From positions 47,998,398 to 48,062,397 of the forward strand of contig OY288250.1 of NCBI GenBank assembly GCA_958450325.1: a DNA stretch of 64,000 nt, given 5' to 3'. How positions within the stretch are numbered: the stretch's first letter is position 1; every line of letters begins with the position of its first letter. The DNA is from Agrostemma githago (Eukaryota; Streptophyta; Magnoliopsida; Caryophyllales; Caryophyllaceae). A program made the position numbers and the translations under genes. Of this stretch, positions 33,502 through 45,188 are shown in pieces. The notes beneath the pieces are model-generated. The model did no database searches and was not told the DNA's origin. It saw only the letters and a program-made list of their open reading frames with translations.

Positions 33502-33536
<35 letters not shown>

Positions 33537-33575
33537 TTATTATTATTTTATTATTATTATATATATATTTTTTTT
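33502..33575 (-). repeat. TAA-type tail of LINE-E
   Basis: ATT repeats, some ATTTT, then TATATA and a T run on the plus strand, directly before the LINE-E 3' UTR (GCAGGAAAAGATATC). Confidence 0.85.
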
Positions 33576-33977
33576 TGCAGGAAAAGATATCATTTCATTC
33601 AAAAAGTTTGAGTGAAACTACAATTTTGATGCAAAAAAGACTATCACACAATCATGCCAAAACATGGAGAGCTCCTAAACGTGACTTGATCCTATCAAAC
33701 ATAGCATTAGACTCATTACAGAATCGGACAGCTACTTGGAACTTGATCCGTGAAACTAAAGACTCAATAATAGACTCCTTAGCTGTGAATATCCGCTTGT
33801 TTCTCTCTTTCCATAACATTGTCACCACTGCTGCAATGCTGACTTGCATCCAAGGTTTCTTCCAGTGCTTCCTTTTGAAAGAAGAAGCCATCCACTTCAT
33901 TATATCTCTGAGCTTTAGACTCTTAGCATTCACTTCCATCCAGCTGCTTATCTCCATCCAGATTTGTTTAGCAAAAG
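33576..33977 (-). pseudogene. LINE-E ORF2 C-terminal end and 3' UTR
   Basis: The frame down to about 33652 carries QIWMEISSWM, KRKHWKKPWM and WKERNKRIFTAKES, the C-terminal part shared with LINE-A and LINE-D. The sequence at 33978 changes abruptly to an LTR start. Confidence 0.8.
33973..33977. repeat. TSD of the solo LTR (AAAAG), left copy
   Basis: AAAAG directly precedes TGTAATACCC. The second copy is 56089-56093. Confidence 0.85.
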
Positions 33978-36396
33978 TGTAATACCCAGTATTTTTCAAA
34001 TAAAGTTAAAATTTTAAAGATTTATTTAAACCAAGTTTAACGTTTGAAATTTTTTTTTCGTAAATAAAATATTTTGTTTTCGTTAAATTAAAAATTATTC
34101 CATTATAAAAACAAGAGAAATTATTTATCGAATTATAAAATTTTTATCTTTCGTTAAATAAAGTTTATAACTCGAAAATAATTTTTAATATTGACCTGTC
34201 GTTTTAACGTTTTCCCGTCTCGTAAAAATTTAATAATTTATCGAATTTTTAAAATAATGATTTCTTATAAACTTTTATCTCATTATACTATTTACCGTCT
34301 ATTTTACTTACCGTCCCACAAATTCCTTTTTAAATATAAATTTTACGGTTTCCATTATTTTAATCTCATACTCTTACATTTCAACTTTTTAAGAAAGAAA
34401 GAAAGACGTTTGTACGAGAAACGGACCGGACCGGATCATGACCCATGTCATGAGTCACACGTTGCATGTCTTACATGCATGTTAACTTACCATGCACTTA
34501 CACCTCTTCCTTAGTTCCCTGCTACTACAATTTTTTTTTACTCTTTAAAATTTTTGCTATATATATACGTACTACATACTACTCCCACTCACTATTTCTA
34601 CTACTTCTATATGTGTACTACTCCGTACCATATATATAGTACTCATACTACTTCTACTTACTATACTATACTGTATACTCCGTACTACATATTATATTTA
34701 CTATCTCGTCCTTCTCTATAATTGGAGCATCGGGAATGAGGAGTTGCTCAGTATTTGGCGGAATCACTTTTCTAGTACCGTATTTGGGTCAATTCATTTC
34801 GACCTTCTATTCTTAATAACGTTAATAAATAGTAGCTTATTAAGGTAACCAAACTTTTCTTCTAACAACATTTCTTATATATAAGTATATTATGTTAGTA
34901 ATTTAACAAAATTGCTTATTTAAATATTTAGGCTTGTTTGTATGACTAAATTACTTATGTATATATAAAAATGTTACGGGATATTTTATTATGACTAAAT
35001 TTAACTTGACTAAACTATCACTTGTTTAATTTATTTATTTATCACCTTTACATTTCTGTTTATGTGAAAAATGAGAAAATGAATAAAAGAACTTAAATTA
35101 ATAAAATTTACTTATATCATTTTTATTGATTTGTTTCTATTTGCTATGTATGTTTATTCTATGTACTTTATATTTTATATAATTGTAATTTTGGTTGTAT
35201 TTAATTTTCTTTAGTACATTTACAATTGTTTATAGATTATAATAATAGAGTAAATTAGTAACTTGTAAAATGTTTTATTTTAATAAAATTTTGCTTATTA
35301 TGTTAAATTTAGTTAAAAATTTATAAATTTCATTTTTCTAAAATAAATGGATTTCTTCTATTCCAAAAATTTTACACGAAATTTATAAATATAAAAAAAA
35401 AAGAATGATTTTACGTCAAATTTTGTAAATCGATTAAAAATGACTTAAATTATATTTTTCATAGACTATATTTTTAAAACAATATTTTATGATACCTAAA
35501 TTCTATTTTTATAAAACTTCATTTAAAAGATTTACTATTTTAAAAATGTTATACGATATTTGGGATATGATGTTTCGGGTGACACTTGAGGATTAAAGTA
35601 TAACGCTATCACACTGAAAGTAAGTATTTGAGGATTTGACTGTTTCAAATGAGTCCGACCAATTATTGAAGGTCACCAAATAAAGTACTACTTGTTCACG
35701 GGCGACTTTTATATAAAGTTTACGATGCGAGTCTAGGAAGAATAGCTTGTGTTGGATCCTACCATGCGTGGTGTTTCGACTGCACTTGTAATGAAAAGCA
35801 GACTCGGAGGCTGCGGTCCGAGAGTCGACCTATTGTTTAAGGTAGTTGTCCTACGGCAGTGAGTTCTGCGGTTCAAGAGTCTGCGTAGGGTATGTGGCGC
35901 ACATATAGACATGTACTTGATCAGTATTACCACCTAGGTAGCGGGGGCAGAACATGATTCTGAAAACTGCGGGTTCCCTCTTGGTGATGCAGAGAATGTA
36001 ATCATCAGCTTTCATTTCAGCCCAGAGCCCCGTTTGAATAAACGTATAATATAATAGAAGTTCGGGCCCAATTGAGCCTTATGGGTGAGATGTAAACCTC
36101 ATAAGATCGGTTCGGTCTACGAGTTGGTAACACGATCACTTATATTGGTGAGATTCAAGCCAATATGGAGTAGCGGTGATACTAGGAGCCACGACTCGTG
36201 TGTTTATTCGATGTTTACGAGAAAAATGATTTTAAAAAATCAAATGGCTGCCAATGTCCCATCTTTTAAGCTTATCGTTTTCATCACCTCACATGTTGGT
36301 TAATTGAAGTAAAGGAAACTATCTGTTACATGATATCCTTTAATATTTTTGTAAGCATATTATTTTTTATTCACATGATTGTCTTATGTGTTCGAG

Positions 36397-36401
36397 GTGA
36401 T
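36397..36401. repeat. TSD of G3 (GTGAT), left copy
   Basis: GTGAT precedes TGATGGGAGG. The matching copy is 55789-55793. Confidence 0.9.
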
Positions 36402-37396
36402 TGATGGGAGGGATTTGTCGTGGAATCCCAACCGTCAATAATATAACCGGCTAAACCTACGGTAGATAGGGTAAGTCGGGTCGAATCCACGGGGACGGTA
36501 ATGTAAAGTCTAGACCAAGGTCGCCTAAATACGAGACTAAGTCAACGAGCTAAGCTAAGGAATGATAGAAGGGGAGAAGGCTAGACTAAGACTAAGGAGA
36601 ACAACTAAGGAAAACGAGCTAGGGTTAGGTCGGGGTCAAAGGGGTAATGGAATGGTCAAGGGAGGACTAGGGTGAAGGAGGTAGTAGGGTGATCTAGGTT
36701 GGTCCGGGCTCTCGCATCTTAGACTCACCTAGAGGTTCCACCTAAAACCCATCTCGGCGATACACAACACAAACGGGGTTCTAGCATGCTATAGGCCTAG
36801 GTCGCATCCGGGCTCTCGCAACTTAGACCGACCTAGGGGTCGTTCTCACCGGGCTTTCGCAACTTAATGAGGGGAACGAACCCACAAACGAACTAATACC
36901 CACGAAAGAAAGGCAAGAAAACAAGCATTCGTACATACTTAGTCATTCAAGCAATTCAACAAACATGTGATGTGCATCATACAAGAGGAAACCCAAATCT
37001 TCCACCAACAACTCCAACAAAACCCATAATCACCCAATCGACACCCTAATCACCCTACTAACCCTAGCAAGAACACTACTCTAACATATCTAATCTATAA
37101 TTAACACTAACAAGAAGAATCATCAAAGAAACAAAACAAACATCACAAACTAATGATAACAATGAACAAAGATTCAAACTTGATAAACAAAAATGGATTA
37201 AGAGTAAAAGGAGAAGAAGATTGTACCAAACTAGTGAAGAGGAAAGAACAAAACTTGCATTAATGAAGAAAACCCAAAACAAACCACCCAAGGTTGTCAA
37301 TCTTGAGTGGATCTTGAAGAATTCCCTTAATACATGACTAAACTAGGATTAACTACTAATTATTGACTAATCTACACTAATCTAATCTAATCTAAC
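36402..37396 (-). repeat. 3' LTR of G3, distal part
   Basis: Matches 54186-55180 with few differences. It ends with CTAAC, one TSD copy of G2. Confidence 0.9.
37392..37396. repeat. TSD of G2 (CTAAC), left copy
   Basis: CTAAC precedes TGATAAGTGTAG. Confidence 0.95.
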
Positions 37397-38978
37397 TGAT
37401 AAGTGTAGTTTGTAGTGCTTAATTGTTGTGTTTCGGTCCCTTTTTCCTTGTGGAATCGCTCCTTTGGAGCGATTCATGGGCTTCTTATGCCTCCTTCAGT
37501 TCGTTTCAGGTTCCCGAGGCCGAATTGGAAGAGTTGGAGCGATTCCGACTCATTACATGCACATTTTGGAGCCAACGAGATAAAGGAACGATGACTCGAG
37601 ACCTCTGAATCGATCCCGAGACCTTGGGACCCAATCCCGAGCCTCCGACACCCGATCCCGAGTCCCGAGAATCGGTGGGAAGCCCATGAGAGGCAAGGAA
37701 GGACCAAGGAGCATTAAAGGAAGGCATACAAGACCCTTCCCGGTCGGGCTGGTGGCGTTCCCGACCGGGAAGGGATGCACTTTAGGAGCACTACTGTGGG
37801 TCTTTCCCGATCGGGTTGAGCCCTTCCCGATCGGGAAGGAAGAACCCTTCCCGATCGGGATTATCCTTCCCGATCGGGACGGGCTACAGCTCACCCGCTC
37901 CTCTCTTTTCTTCTTCCTCATTCTTGTACCCATATATATACTCCCTTTTTGTAATCTTAAGAGATCTTAGGTTAACCTACCTTAGTTTAAGCCTCAAAAC
38001 CCTAGATTTACTCTCATTCATTAGTTCTAATCTCTCCTTAATCCTTAGTTAATCATTGTAATTAATCTTGTATTAAGAAGATTCTTGAAGATTATTCCAA
38101 GATTGACAACCTTGGAGTTTTATTTGGGTGTCTTATTTATACAAGTTCTCATCTTTTTCTCATCTAGTGTTGGTATAATCATCTTTACTCTTGTTCTTAG
38201 TTTATTTAATCTTGTTTCTATCTTTTTATGTTATTATTGTTATTCTTCTTGTTGTTCATAATGAATGCTTGGATGTTTAGTTTGTTTTCTCTTATAGTTG
38301 TTAGTTTCTCTTTGATTATGAGTGAGTAGTTTCTTTGTGGGGTTAGTAGGGGGATTAGGGGTAGATTATGGATGATTAGGGTTGATTAAAGGGAAAAGGT
38401 TGTACCTTTGTTGTTAGTCACATTGTAGGCACTCTATGTGTTTGTTGATATGCTTGTATGAGTTGTAGTGGCCATGCTTCCCATGCTTGTATTCATCTTC
38501 TCATTGATTGTTTATTTTGTGGAAATGTTGAGAATAGTCATAGTCACGAGAGTGCCGACTAGAGTCTAAGTTGCGAGAGCCCGGACTCACCTTGACATCG
38601 GTCTAAGTTGCGAGAGCCCGGACCGACTCTAGTGATTAGGAGACACCTTTACCCTTGATCACCCTAATTATCCTTCTACCTCTATGAACCCGACCTACCC
38701 CACTTCTTTCCATATTTGAGTTCACCGTTTTAGTTAGATATCGCTCTTCTAGTTTATTCCTTAGTTCGCTCATTAGTCTAGTTCTTACTCCTCCTCCTCA
38801 ATTGTTTCCTTTTATAGCTTTCTTTGTGTTTGTTCGTGTGACTTAGCCTAGTTTTAGTGGACCTAGTCTAGACCTTACTCTACCGTCCCCGTGGATATAG
38901 ACCCTACTTGCCCTAGCTACCCACTAGGAATAGTCGGTTTATTATTGACGGTTGGACTCACGGCAAATCCTACCATCA
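37397..38978 (+). repeat. 5' LTR of G2 (1,582 bp)
   Basis: TGATAAGTGTAG...CCTACCATCA. By eye about nine single-base differences separate it from the 3' LTR and no indel was noticed. Confidence 0.95.
37739..37941 (+). promoter_or_regulatory. Candidate LTR promoter of G2: six dyads plus TATA
   Basis: CCCGGTCGGG at 37739, CCCGACCGGG at 37760 and CCCGATCGGG at 37806, 37826, 37850 and 37869. Start-to-start distances are 21, 46, 20, 24 and 19 bp, mostly near two helical turns. CATATATATAC begins at 37931. Confidence 0.65.
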
Positions 38979-38981
38979 ATT

Positions 38982-38999
38982 TGGCGCCGTTGCCGGGGA
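38982..38999 (+). other. PBS of G2, tRNA-Asp type
   Basis: TGGCGCCGTTGCCGGGGA, three bases after the LTR. Confidence 0.95.
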
Positions 39000-39211
39000 C
39001 GGTGTATTGTTTAGACTTAGTTTGCTTTTTCTAGACTTAGTTACCCCTCTTTGTGTTCTCCCATCTTCTTTTGTGTATATTCTCTTGATTTTTCTTCTTT
39101 CTTTAGTGTTATCTCTTCTTTTTCTCTTTGTCTCTAGTTGTGTTTGTTATTGTCGTTGCCTAGTGCCCATAAAGCACTAGGTGTTCTTACGTTTGTTCTA
39201 GTGTGTAGTGT
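39000..39211 (+). other. Leader of G2
   Basis: T-rich untranslated region between PBS and gag. It contains GCCCATAAAGCACTAGG, which is conserved in G3 (reverse complement near 54030) and G4 (near 60270) and could be part of a packaging signal. Confidence 0.5.
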
Positions 39212-42200
39212 ATGCCTAGGAGGGGAGGCGACTTCTATCTCTTTAATCCAGAGCCGGAGAGACTCTTTCGAGGCTTTCGCCAACGGACGATTAATCGGGT
39301 TAGGATCTCCCAACCAAGTGCAAGCACCACTCATCAAGGGCAAGTCCAAGGAGTCGACTTGAGCAACTCACCTCGAGAGACGGTCGGAGGGTCCTTCATC
39401 AACCCCTTCGGTGATTCTTCTCCTAGTTCCCCCTCTTCATCTACATTAACACTCTCTACACCCCCATCCTCTCCCTTACATCCAAGAATGCCTAAGTTTT
39501 CCTCTCACTCCACCTTCACGGAAGATGTCTTGCCGGGACCGAGTGCATTACCGGAAGCTTATACCGGAAATTTTGTGGCAAAGACTCAATTCATCCAACT
39601 TGTGGAGAGGAGCCCATTTAGTGGTTTGCCCACCGAAGACCCGCATCAACATATGGAGACCTTCTCCGATTATTGTGACGCTATATCTCAAACCGGGGTT
39701 ACTCAAGACCAAATTCGTTGGGTACTCTTCCCGTTTTCTCTTATTGGAAAAGCGAAGCAATGGATTAAGAGTCTCGATAGGGCAACCATGGGTATCAACA
39801 CTTGGAAAAAGCTTGCCTTGGCGTTCTACCAAAAGTTTTACCCTCCGGAAAAGACCAATATGCTTAGGGCCTCCATCACCGGTTTCCAACAAAGGGATGA
39901 GGAGAGTCTATATGAAGCTTGGGAGCGGTTTAAGTCTTTGATAAGATCGTGCCCTCACCATGGACTCTCACAATGGTTCTTAGTACAACAATTTTGGAAT
40001 GGACTTTATGAGGATTCGAGAGCCATTCTCAACATGGGCTCCAATGGTAGGTTTACCGAGGTCGATGACGACCAAACATGGACGAGAATCGAAGAGATGG
40101 TGGTGCACAATTGGCAATACTCTAGGCCTAGGAAGGCACACCGAGGAGGCATGCATGAGGTCGATGCTATCACTAAGCTAAGCATTGACCTTGGAGCTCA
40201 ATTGAAAACACACATGGAGACTATTGACAAGAAGCTCCAAAGCCACCTCAACCAAGTCCAAGGCTCGAGTTCATCCCACCATCAAACGATTCAAGATGTG
40301 AATGCTTTGGGGTTCGCACCTCCTACACCTTACTTTGGGATGTGCGACACTTGTGGAATCGTTGGACATGATCCTATGTATTGCCATGGAAGTATCGAGC
40401 AAGTGAACGCCTTTCAAGCGTTCAAGCAAGGTACCTCTTATTCTAATCAATTTCAAGCTTCCCAACAAGTCCCCCAACAACAAGCCTTTCAACATCAACA
40501 ACAACATCGTCCCTATGTTCCACCTCCTTTACGGGACAACCATGAAAGTTACCAAGGTTATGTGGGTAACCAAAGACCCTTCAACAATTTCAAGCAAAAT
40601 AACCAAGGCAACTTCAACAACAAGCAAGGGTTCCAACAAGGGAACTTCAATCATGGCGGTTTCCAAGGAAACCGAAACTTTCAAGGTCAACAAAACCACA
40701 ACCAAGGCCTTAATCAAGGCAATTCTCATGGGTTCCAAGGGAACCATCAACAACAACAAGCAACACAAGGCAATCAACAAGGCAAGCCTAGGAGTCGGTC
40801 TCCTATTCATGACTACGGTACTCCGTTGGCCCTCACCGATACTCCGCATAATCCATCGTCCCCACCTCGGAATTTTGACATTCAAAAGTCAATGACGGAG
40901 TTACAAAGGAGTAATCAAGATTTGCAACAAGGTCAAGTGGAAATATCAAAGCATCATCATGAGCTCTTCACTTATATTCGAGGGGAAAATGCAATAAGAG
41001 ATACCCGTATGAAGATACTTGAGAATCAAATATCTCAACTAGCTTCGGGGAGCTCCTCAAGGCAAAAGGGGCAATTGCCTCCTCAAGGTGAAACCCCAAA
41101 TTATGAACATGTCAATGCCATCACCTTAAGGAGCGGTGCTACTTATAATCCTCCCGTGTCTCCTAATGAGCAAGAGCCGACACAAGAACCGAACATGGAA
41201 TTGGCATCTCCAAATCGAGAAGAATCGAGCTTTGACATTCCAATTGAGGAGCAAGTCTCAAAGGAGGTCGAGAAACCTCAAGAAGACAACCCTCCTCCTC
41301 TTCAAGAGAAAGACAAAGGAAAAAGGAAAGTGTCCTTTGAAGAGTCCACCCCAATTGATCAAAACAAGTACCAAATCAAGTTGCCTTACCCATCTAGGCA
41401 AATGAAGACTAAGGTGGACACTCAATTCGACAAGTTCCTTAATATCGTGAAGAAATTGGATGTTAGTGTCCCGTTTACCGAGTTACTTACCCAAATCCCG
41501 GCATATAGTAAATTCATGAAAGAAATCTTGGCTAGGAAGAGGTCCATCGACAAGGAAGAGACGGTAGCGTTCACTAGGGTGGTGAGCGAGCTTATTCAAG
41601 GTTCCACGCTTCCAAAGTTGAAGGACCCGGGTAGTTTCTCTATCCCATGCACCATCGGCAACTACACGATCAAAAGAGCTATGTGCGATTTGGGCGCAAG
41701 TGTGAGCATTATTCCCTACACCATTTGTGAGCGATTAGGGATGACGGAGTTGAAGTGTACGTCCATTACACTCGAAATGGCTGATAAGTCTCTTAACCGA
41801 CCATTGGGATTGTTGGAGGATGTGCCGGTACAAATAGGGAAGTTCTTCATTCCGGTCGACTTCATTGTGGTTGACATGCCGGAGGATGCTAACACTCCCA
41901 TCATCCTTGGACGCCCATTTTTACACACCGCCGGTGCCGTGATCGATGTGAAGAAGGGTCGGATCACTTTTCAACTAGGCGACGAGGAGTTAGTGTTTGA
42001 CCTCCAAGGCAACACTTCGCCTATGACCGAGACATGTAATATGATCCATGCCACGGAAGACATCGATCTAGGGGAAGGATCGGGACAAAGCTTGAAAGAG
42101 TACTCTTATGTACTTGAGGATGACGACTCCGATATAGAGGAAGATGAATGCCCGAATCATGGGCTTGACAACAAGTTGCTAAGCAAGAAAGAAGATGAGC

Positions 42201-42436
42201 CTCCCTTGAGGCCGCATGAGGACCGGTGGACGTTTGGGTATGTCCCGAAAGACCAAAAGTACAAGTTCAAGCCCTTGAATTTGGAAGATAAGGATGCCCC
42301 GGGAACGTCAAGACAAGGCCATGAGGAGCCTTGGCATGTGGATGCCTATATAACGAGCTTGATTGAAGACTTTGCTAGGGCCTTCGACTTGTTCCTTCGT
42401 GCCCTCGATGGAGATGGAGTCGGTTATTGTTGTTGA
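39212..42436 (+). CDS. gag: G2 gag-protease polyprotein, 1074 aa, uninterrupted
   Basis: Start MPRRGGDFYLF. Residues ~140-290 are a Retrotrans_gag capsid domain (EDPHQHMETFSDYCDA, KAKQWIKSL, FYQKFYPPEKT, QFWNGLYEDSRAI). A CCHC knuckle, CDTCGIVGHDPMYC, is near residue 380, followed by a Gln/Asn-rich region repeating QGN/FQG. A retropepsin-like domain spans about 790-930, with CDLGASVSIIP near 825 and IILGRPFLHTAG. The C-terminus is acidic and ends FLRALDGDG. DLGAS is the usual Athila-type active-site form. Most Athila polyproteins continue into RT; this one stops. It would form capsids and process itself, but cannot copy RNA. Confidence 0.95.
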   Translation: MPRRGGDFYLFNPEPERLFRGFRQRTINRVRISQPSASTTHQGQVQGVDLSNSPRETVGGSFINPFGDSSPSSPSSSTLTLSTPPSSPLHPRMPKFSSHSTFTEDVLPGPSALPEAYTGNFVAKTQFIQLVERSPFSGLPTEDPHQHMETFSDYCDAISQTGVTQDQIRWVLFPFSLIGKAKQWIKSLDRATMGINTWKKLALAFYQKFYPPEKTNMLRASITGFQQRDEESLYEAWERFKSLIRSCPHHGLSQWFLVQQFWNGLYEDSRAILNMGSNGRFTEVDDDQTWTRIEEMVVHNWQYSRPRKAHRGGMHEVDAITKLSIDLGAQLKTHMETIDKKLQSHLNQVQGSSSSHHQTIQDVNALGFAPPTPYFGMCDTCGIVGHDPMYCHGSIEQVNAFQAFKQGTSYSNQFQASQQVPQQQAFQHQQQHRPYVPPPLRDNHESYQGYVGNQRPFNNFKQNNQGNFNNKQGFQQGNFNHGGFQGNRNFQGQQNHNQGLNQGNSHGFQGNHQQQQATQGNQQGKPRSRSPIHDYGTPLALTDTPHNPSSPPRNFDIQKSMTELQRSNQDLQQGQVEISKHHHELFTYIRGENAIRDTRMKILENQISQLASGSSSRQKGQLPPQGETPNYEHVNAITLRSGATYNPPVSPNEQEPTQEPNMELASPNREESSFDIPIEEQVSKEVEKPQEDNPPPLQEKDKGKRKVSFEESTPIDQNKYQIKLPYPSRQMKTKVDTQFDKFLNIVKKLDVSVPFTELLTQIPAYSKFMKEILARKRSIDKEETVAFTRVVSELIQGSTLPKLKDPGSFSIPCTIGNYTIKRAMCDLGASVSIIPYTICERLGMTELKCTSITLEMADKSLNRPLGLLEDVPVQIGKFFIPVDFIVVDMPEDANTPIILGRPFLHTAGAVIDVKKGRITFQLGDEELVFDLQGNTSPMTETCNMIHATEDIDLGEGSGQSLKEYSYVLEDDDSDIEEDECPNHGLDNKLLSKKEDEPPLRPHEDRWTFGYVPKDQKYKFKPLNLEDKDAPGTSRQGHEEPWHVDAYITSLIEDFARAFDLFLRALDGDGVGYCC

Positions 42437-43574
42437 AAAAGAATGAAGATTGCACCATCTTGGTTTGACGGAGTTCCACAAGAACCGTCTTATTGTATAT
42501 ACCTCTTTCTTGTAGTTAGCTTGTTCTTAGTGATATTCTTGTCATTTGGGTTATTTGATGAGAGTTGTGAGGGAGAGAATTTTATGTGTGTTTGAGCTTT
42601 ATTGATAGGTGAAGTGAATGTGAGCCCTAGAGAAGACGGGTTGATGATAAGACTTGGTTTGTGATCAAGGAAGTCGGTTTTTGAAGCTTGTGATAAGCTT
42701 TTAGGTTCGTGGAAGGCCAAAACGACTCATCCCGTTTGGAAAAAAAGTCTTCCCGTTCGAGATGGTCAAAAATCCCGATCGGGATTATTCATTCCCGCTC
42801 GGGTTGCAGGTGCAGTTTGGAGCGACCACTGTGAGACCTTCCCGATCGGGATTTCTACCTTCCCGTTCGGGTTATTTGGAAAACCCGATCGGGTTTTTCT
42901 TTCCCGTTCGGGTTGGGGGGTGTAAGTTAGACTGGCTACTGTGAGCCCTTCCCGTTCGGGATTTTCTCTTCCCGTTCGGGTTGGTGGGAAAACCCGATCG
43001 GGATTTCTTTTCCCGATCGGGAAGGCGTTGCCTCGAGCCCAGTTCGCCCGATTGAGGCCCAGCTCGGCCCTCCTCTCTTCAGCCAAGCCCGACCCGCCCC
43101 TAATCCTTTTCCTCTTACAACCTCCCTCTTACAACCCAACCCAACCCATTCCCACATCATTTCAACACAACACTACAAAACTTCATCTTCAACCTCTCTT
43201 CAAAACCCCATTTTTCAAAACCTAACCCCAAAAATCACCATTAATCCTCCATTTCTCCACCAAACTTCACCAAATCACTCCCAAAACTTCACAAAATCGA
43301 TTTCTATCCCATCCATAAGTATCTTAAACCCATTTTCTACCTTCAAAACTCCCAAAAACTGAAAAAAATCGAGTTTTTGTGCCCATTTTTCTCAAAATCC
43401 GAAAATTGGTATTTCTTCTATTACTCGATTTGTCTTGCTGAGCTTCACTTGGGTAGCTTATTTCTTCGATATTAAGCTTGTTTGAGGTATTTTTGGGGGG
43501 TTTTAGCTCTTATTTGTGGGAAGGAAATATTTTTGTGTTTGGTATACTATCATTCTTAGCCTTCATCATCCAAT
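42437..43574 (+). other. Intergenic region of G2 between gag and ORF2
   Basis: Non-coding. Contains the dyad array (42731-43021) and then a C-rich, AACC-rich leader-like stretch up to the ORF2 ATG. No clear TATA box between array and ORF2. Confidence 0.7.
42731..43021. repeat. Internal dyad array of G2 (~12 sites, three groups)
   Basis: Groups of about four CCCG(AT/TT/CT)CGGG sites, the first two degenerate, separated by ~27 bp linkers containing CCACTGTGAG or CTACTGTGAG. The same linker type is in the LTR array (CTACTGTGGG). Some sites extend as palindromes with other outer bases, for example AAACCCGATCGGGTTT. Confidence 0.9.
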
Positions 43575-45188
43575 ATGGCACCAAAGAAGAGAGGGGGATC
43601 AGTGATTAGCAGAAAAAGAAAGGATGTTTCGAGTTCGAGAGCCCAGCCCGAGCCCGAGCCCATGGTCGAGGTTGAGGAGCAGGAAATTGCTCGTCTCCCG
43701 GAGTTTCCCAGTCTGATATTTTAATCGGAAGAGCAAAAGGAAAAATTTATCAAGCTCCTTGGTAAGCCCCTAGAACCCACTCGATTCATATGCAAAATTA
43801 TTCTTCGAAAGCTTGGTATTTTAGAGCAATGTAGGCAATTCTTTGTTGGGATGGGTATGGAAGTTCTCTTTGACATGCATGAGCTCACATATAGGGAACT
43901 CACTTTAGAGTTCCTAAGTAGCTTTCGTCTCGAAATTCGATCCCGACCACACCGAGTTAATTTCCGAATCAATAACACATCCCTTATGTACACCCTCGAC
44001 AACTTCGGTGAGCTCTTTGGCATTCCGGAGGTTACCGATGGTCGGGTACCCAATGACTTTAATGTAGCTGACGTATGGCGTAGTATAACGGGTCTCACAC
44101 TTGTGGATCTTAGACACTTGTCTAGTCGCCTTGTCCACCACCCGGTCCTTCGTATATGGCAGCGTTTTGTAGCGGGTACTATTTTCGGGAGGTGTGAGAC
44201 GGGTACATACACTCAGCAAGAGTTGACCTTAGTCGGGGGGTACTTGAACTTAAAAAGGCAACATCGGTTCACCCCCGACGTCGCACTTGCACTAGCCAAG
44301 CATTTCGAGAAGGTAGCCAAGGGGGGGAAGCATTTGAGAGAAATTGCTATCGGGGGGCTTGTTACTCATCTAGCCAAGAGAGTGAGTCCGACATTTAGGG
44401 AAGACGGTTTAATCCCCGTGCCGGGGGGCACAAGATTAGATGAGGACCGATTATCTAGGTATCATCGATGGATCAATTATGATAATAGGCTTAAAAAGTA
44501 CCTTTGGAGCACGGGGGGTCGGACGCACTTCATCCTACCGTGCGATACACTTCCGGCCCTTGCACCTTTGCAACGATCCACCGTGCCGGTTCAAGAACCT
44601 AATCTTTTATTGCCTTTTATCGGAAGTGATCAAGGTGCCTCCTCTTCCCATGGGCCCCGACCACGAGCTCGACCCCAACTCCCAACTCGACCACCACAAC
44701 AACAACAACAACAACAACAACAAGCTACACAACCCCAGCACTACTATCCCACCCCCCCGGCATTCATTGATGTCCCTCCGTATGCACCATACGCTCCCTT
44801 TGTTTACCCTTCGCCCCCGGCCGACCTTTCTACGGCCGCCATTCTTAATGCTCTACATCTTGGGCAATATGAGCAAAGGAGGGATGATTACTATGCCCAA
44901 TACCCCGGGTACCATCTCCTAGCTCAACAAGGGTATATAAACCCGCAAGGGAACCTCCCATCGTGGTATAGACCGGAATATTTCCAAGGCCACGGTAACC
45001 CTAGTACTAGTGGCGGTGTGATGAACGATGAGGAGTTTGAGGAGGAGGACGCTTGGGATGTCAACACGGGCAAGGGTGATGATGATGGTGAAGATGATGA
45101 TGGTGATGATGATGATGGTGAAGATGATGATGGTGACGATGATGATGATGACGATGGTGATGGAGATAATGATGACGGTTATTACTAG
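43575..45188 (+). pseudogene. G2 ORF2: ATHILA ORF-1-like protein with one internal stop
   Basis: ATG 43575 gives MAPKKRGGSVISRKRKD, a basic, probably nuclear-targeting N-terminus. A TAA at 43722-43724 (codon 50) interrupts it; the same frame then runs open to 45188, with an ATG at 43851. The body carries ELTLEFLSSFRLE, YTLDNFGELFGIPE and LVHHPVLRIWQRFVAGTIFG, the conserved core of the ATHILA ORF-1 family, whose function is unknown. The C-terminus is Pro/Gln-rich and ends in a poly-Asp tail encoded by GAT repeats (45078-45180). It follows gag by 1.1 kb and takes the place where pol would be expected. Confidence 0.8.

Noticed and set aside
34191..34514. 107-codon ORF and others in the solo LTR
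   Set aside because: Inside LTR sequence, low complexity, no recognisable motif.
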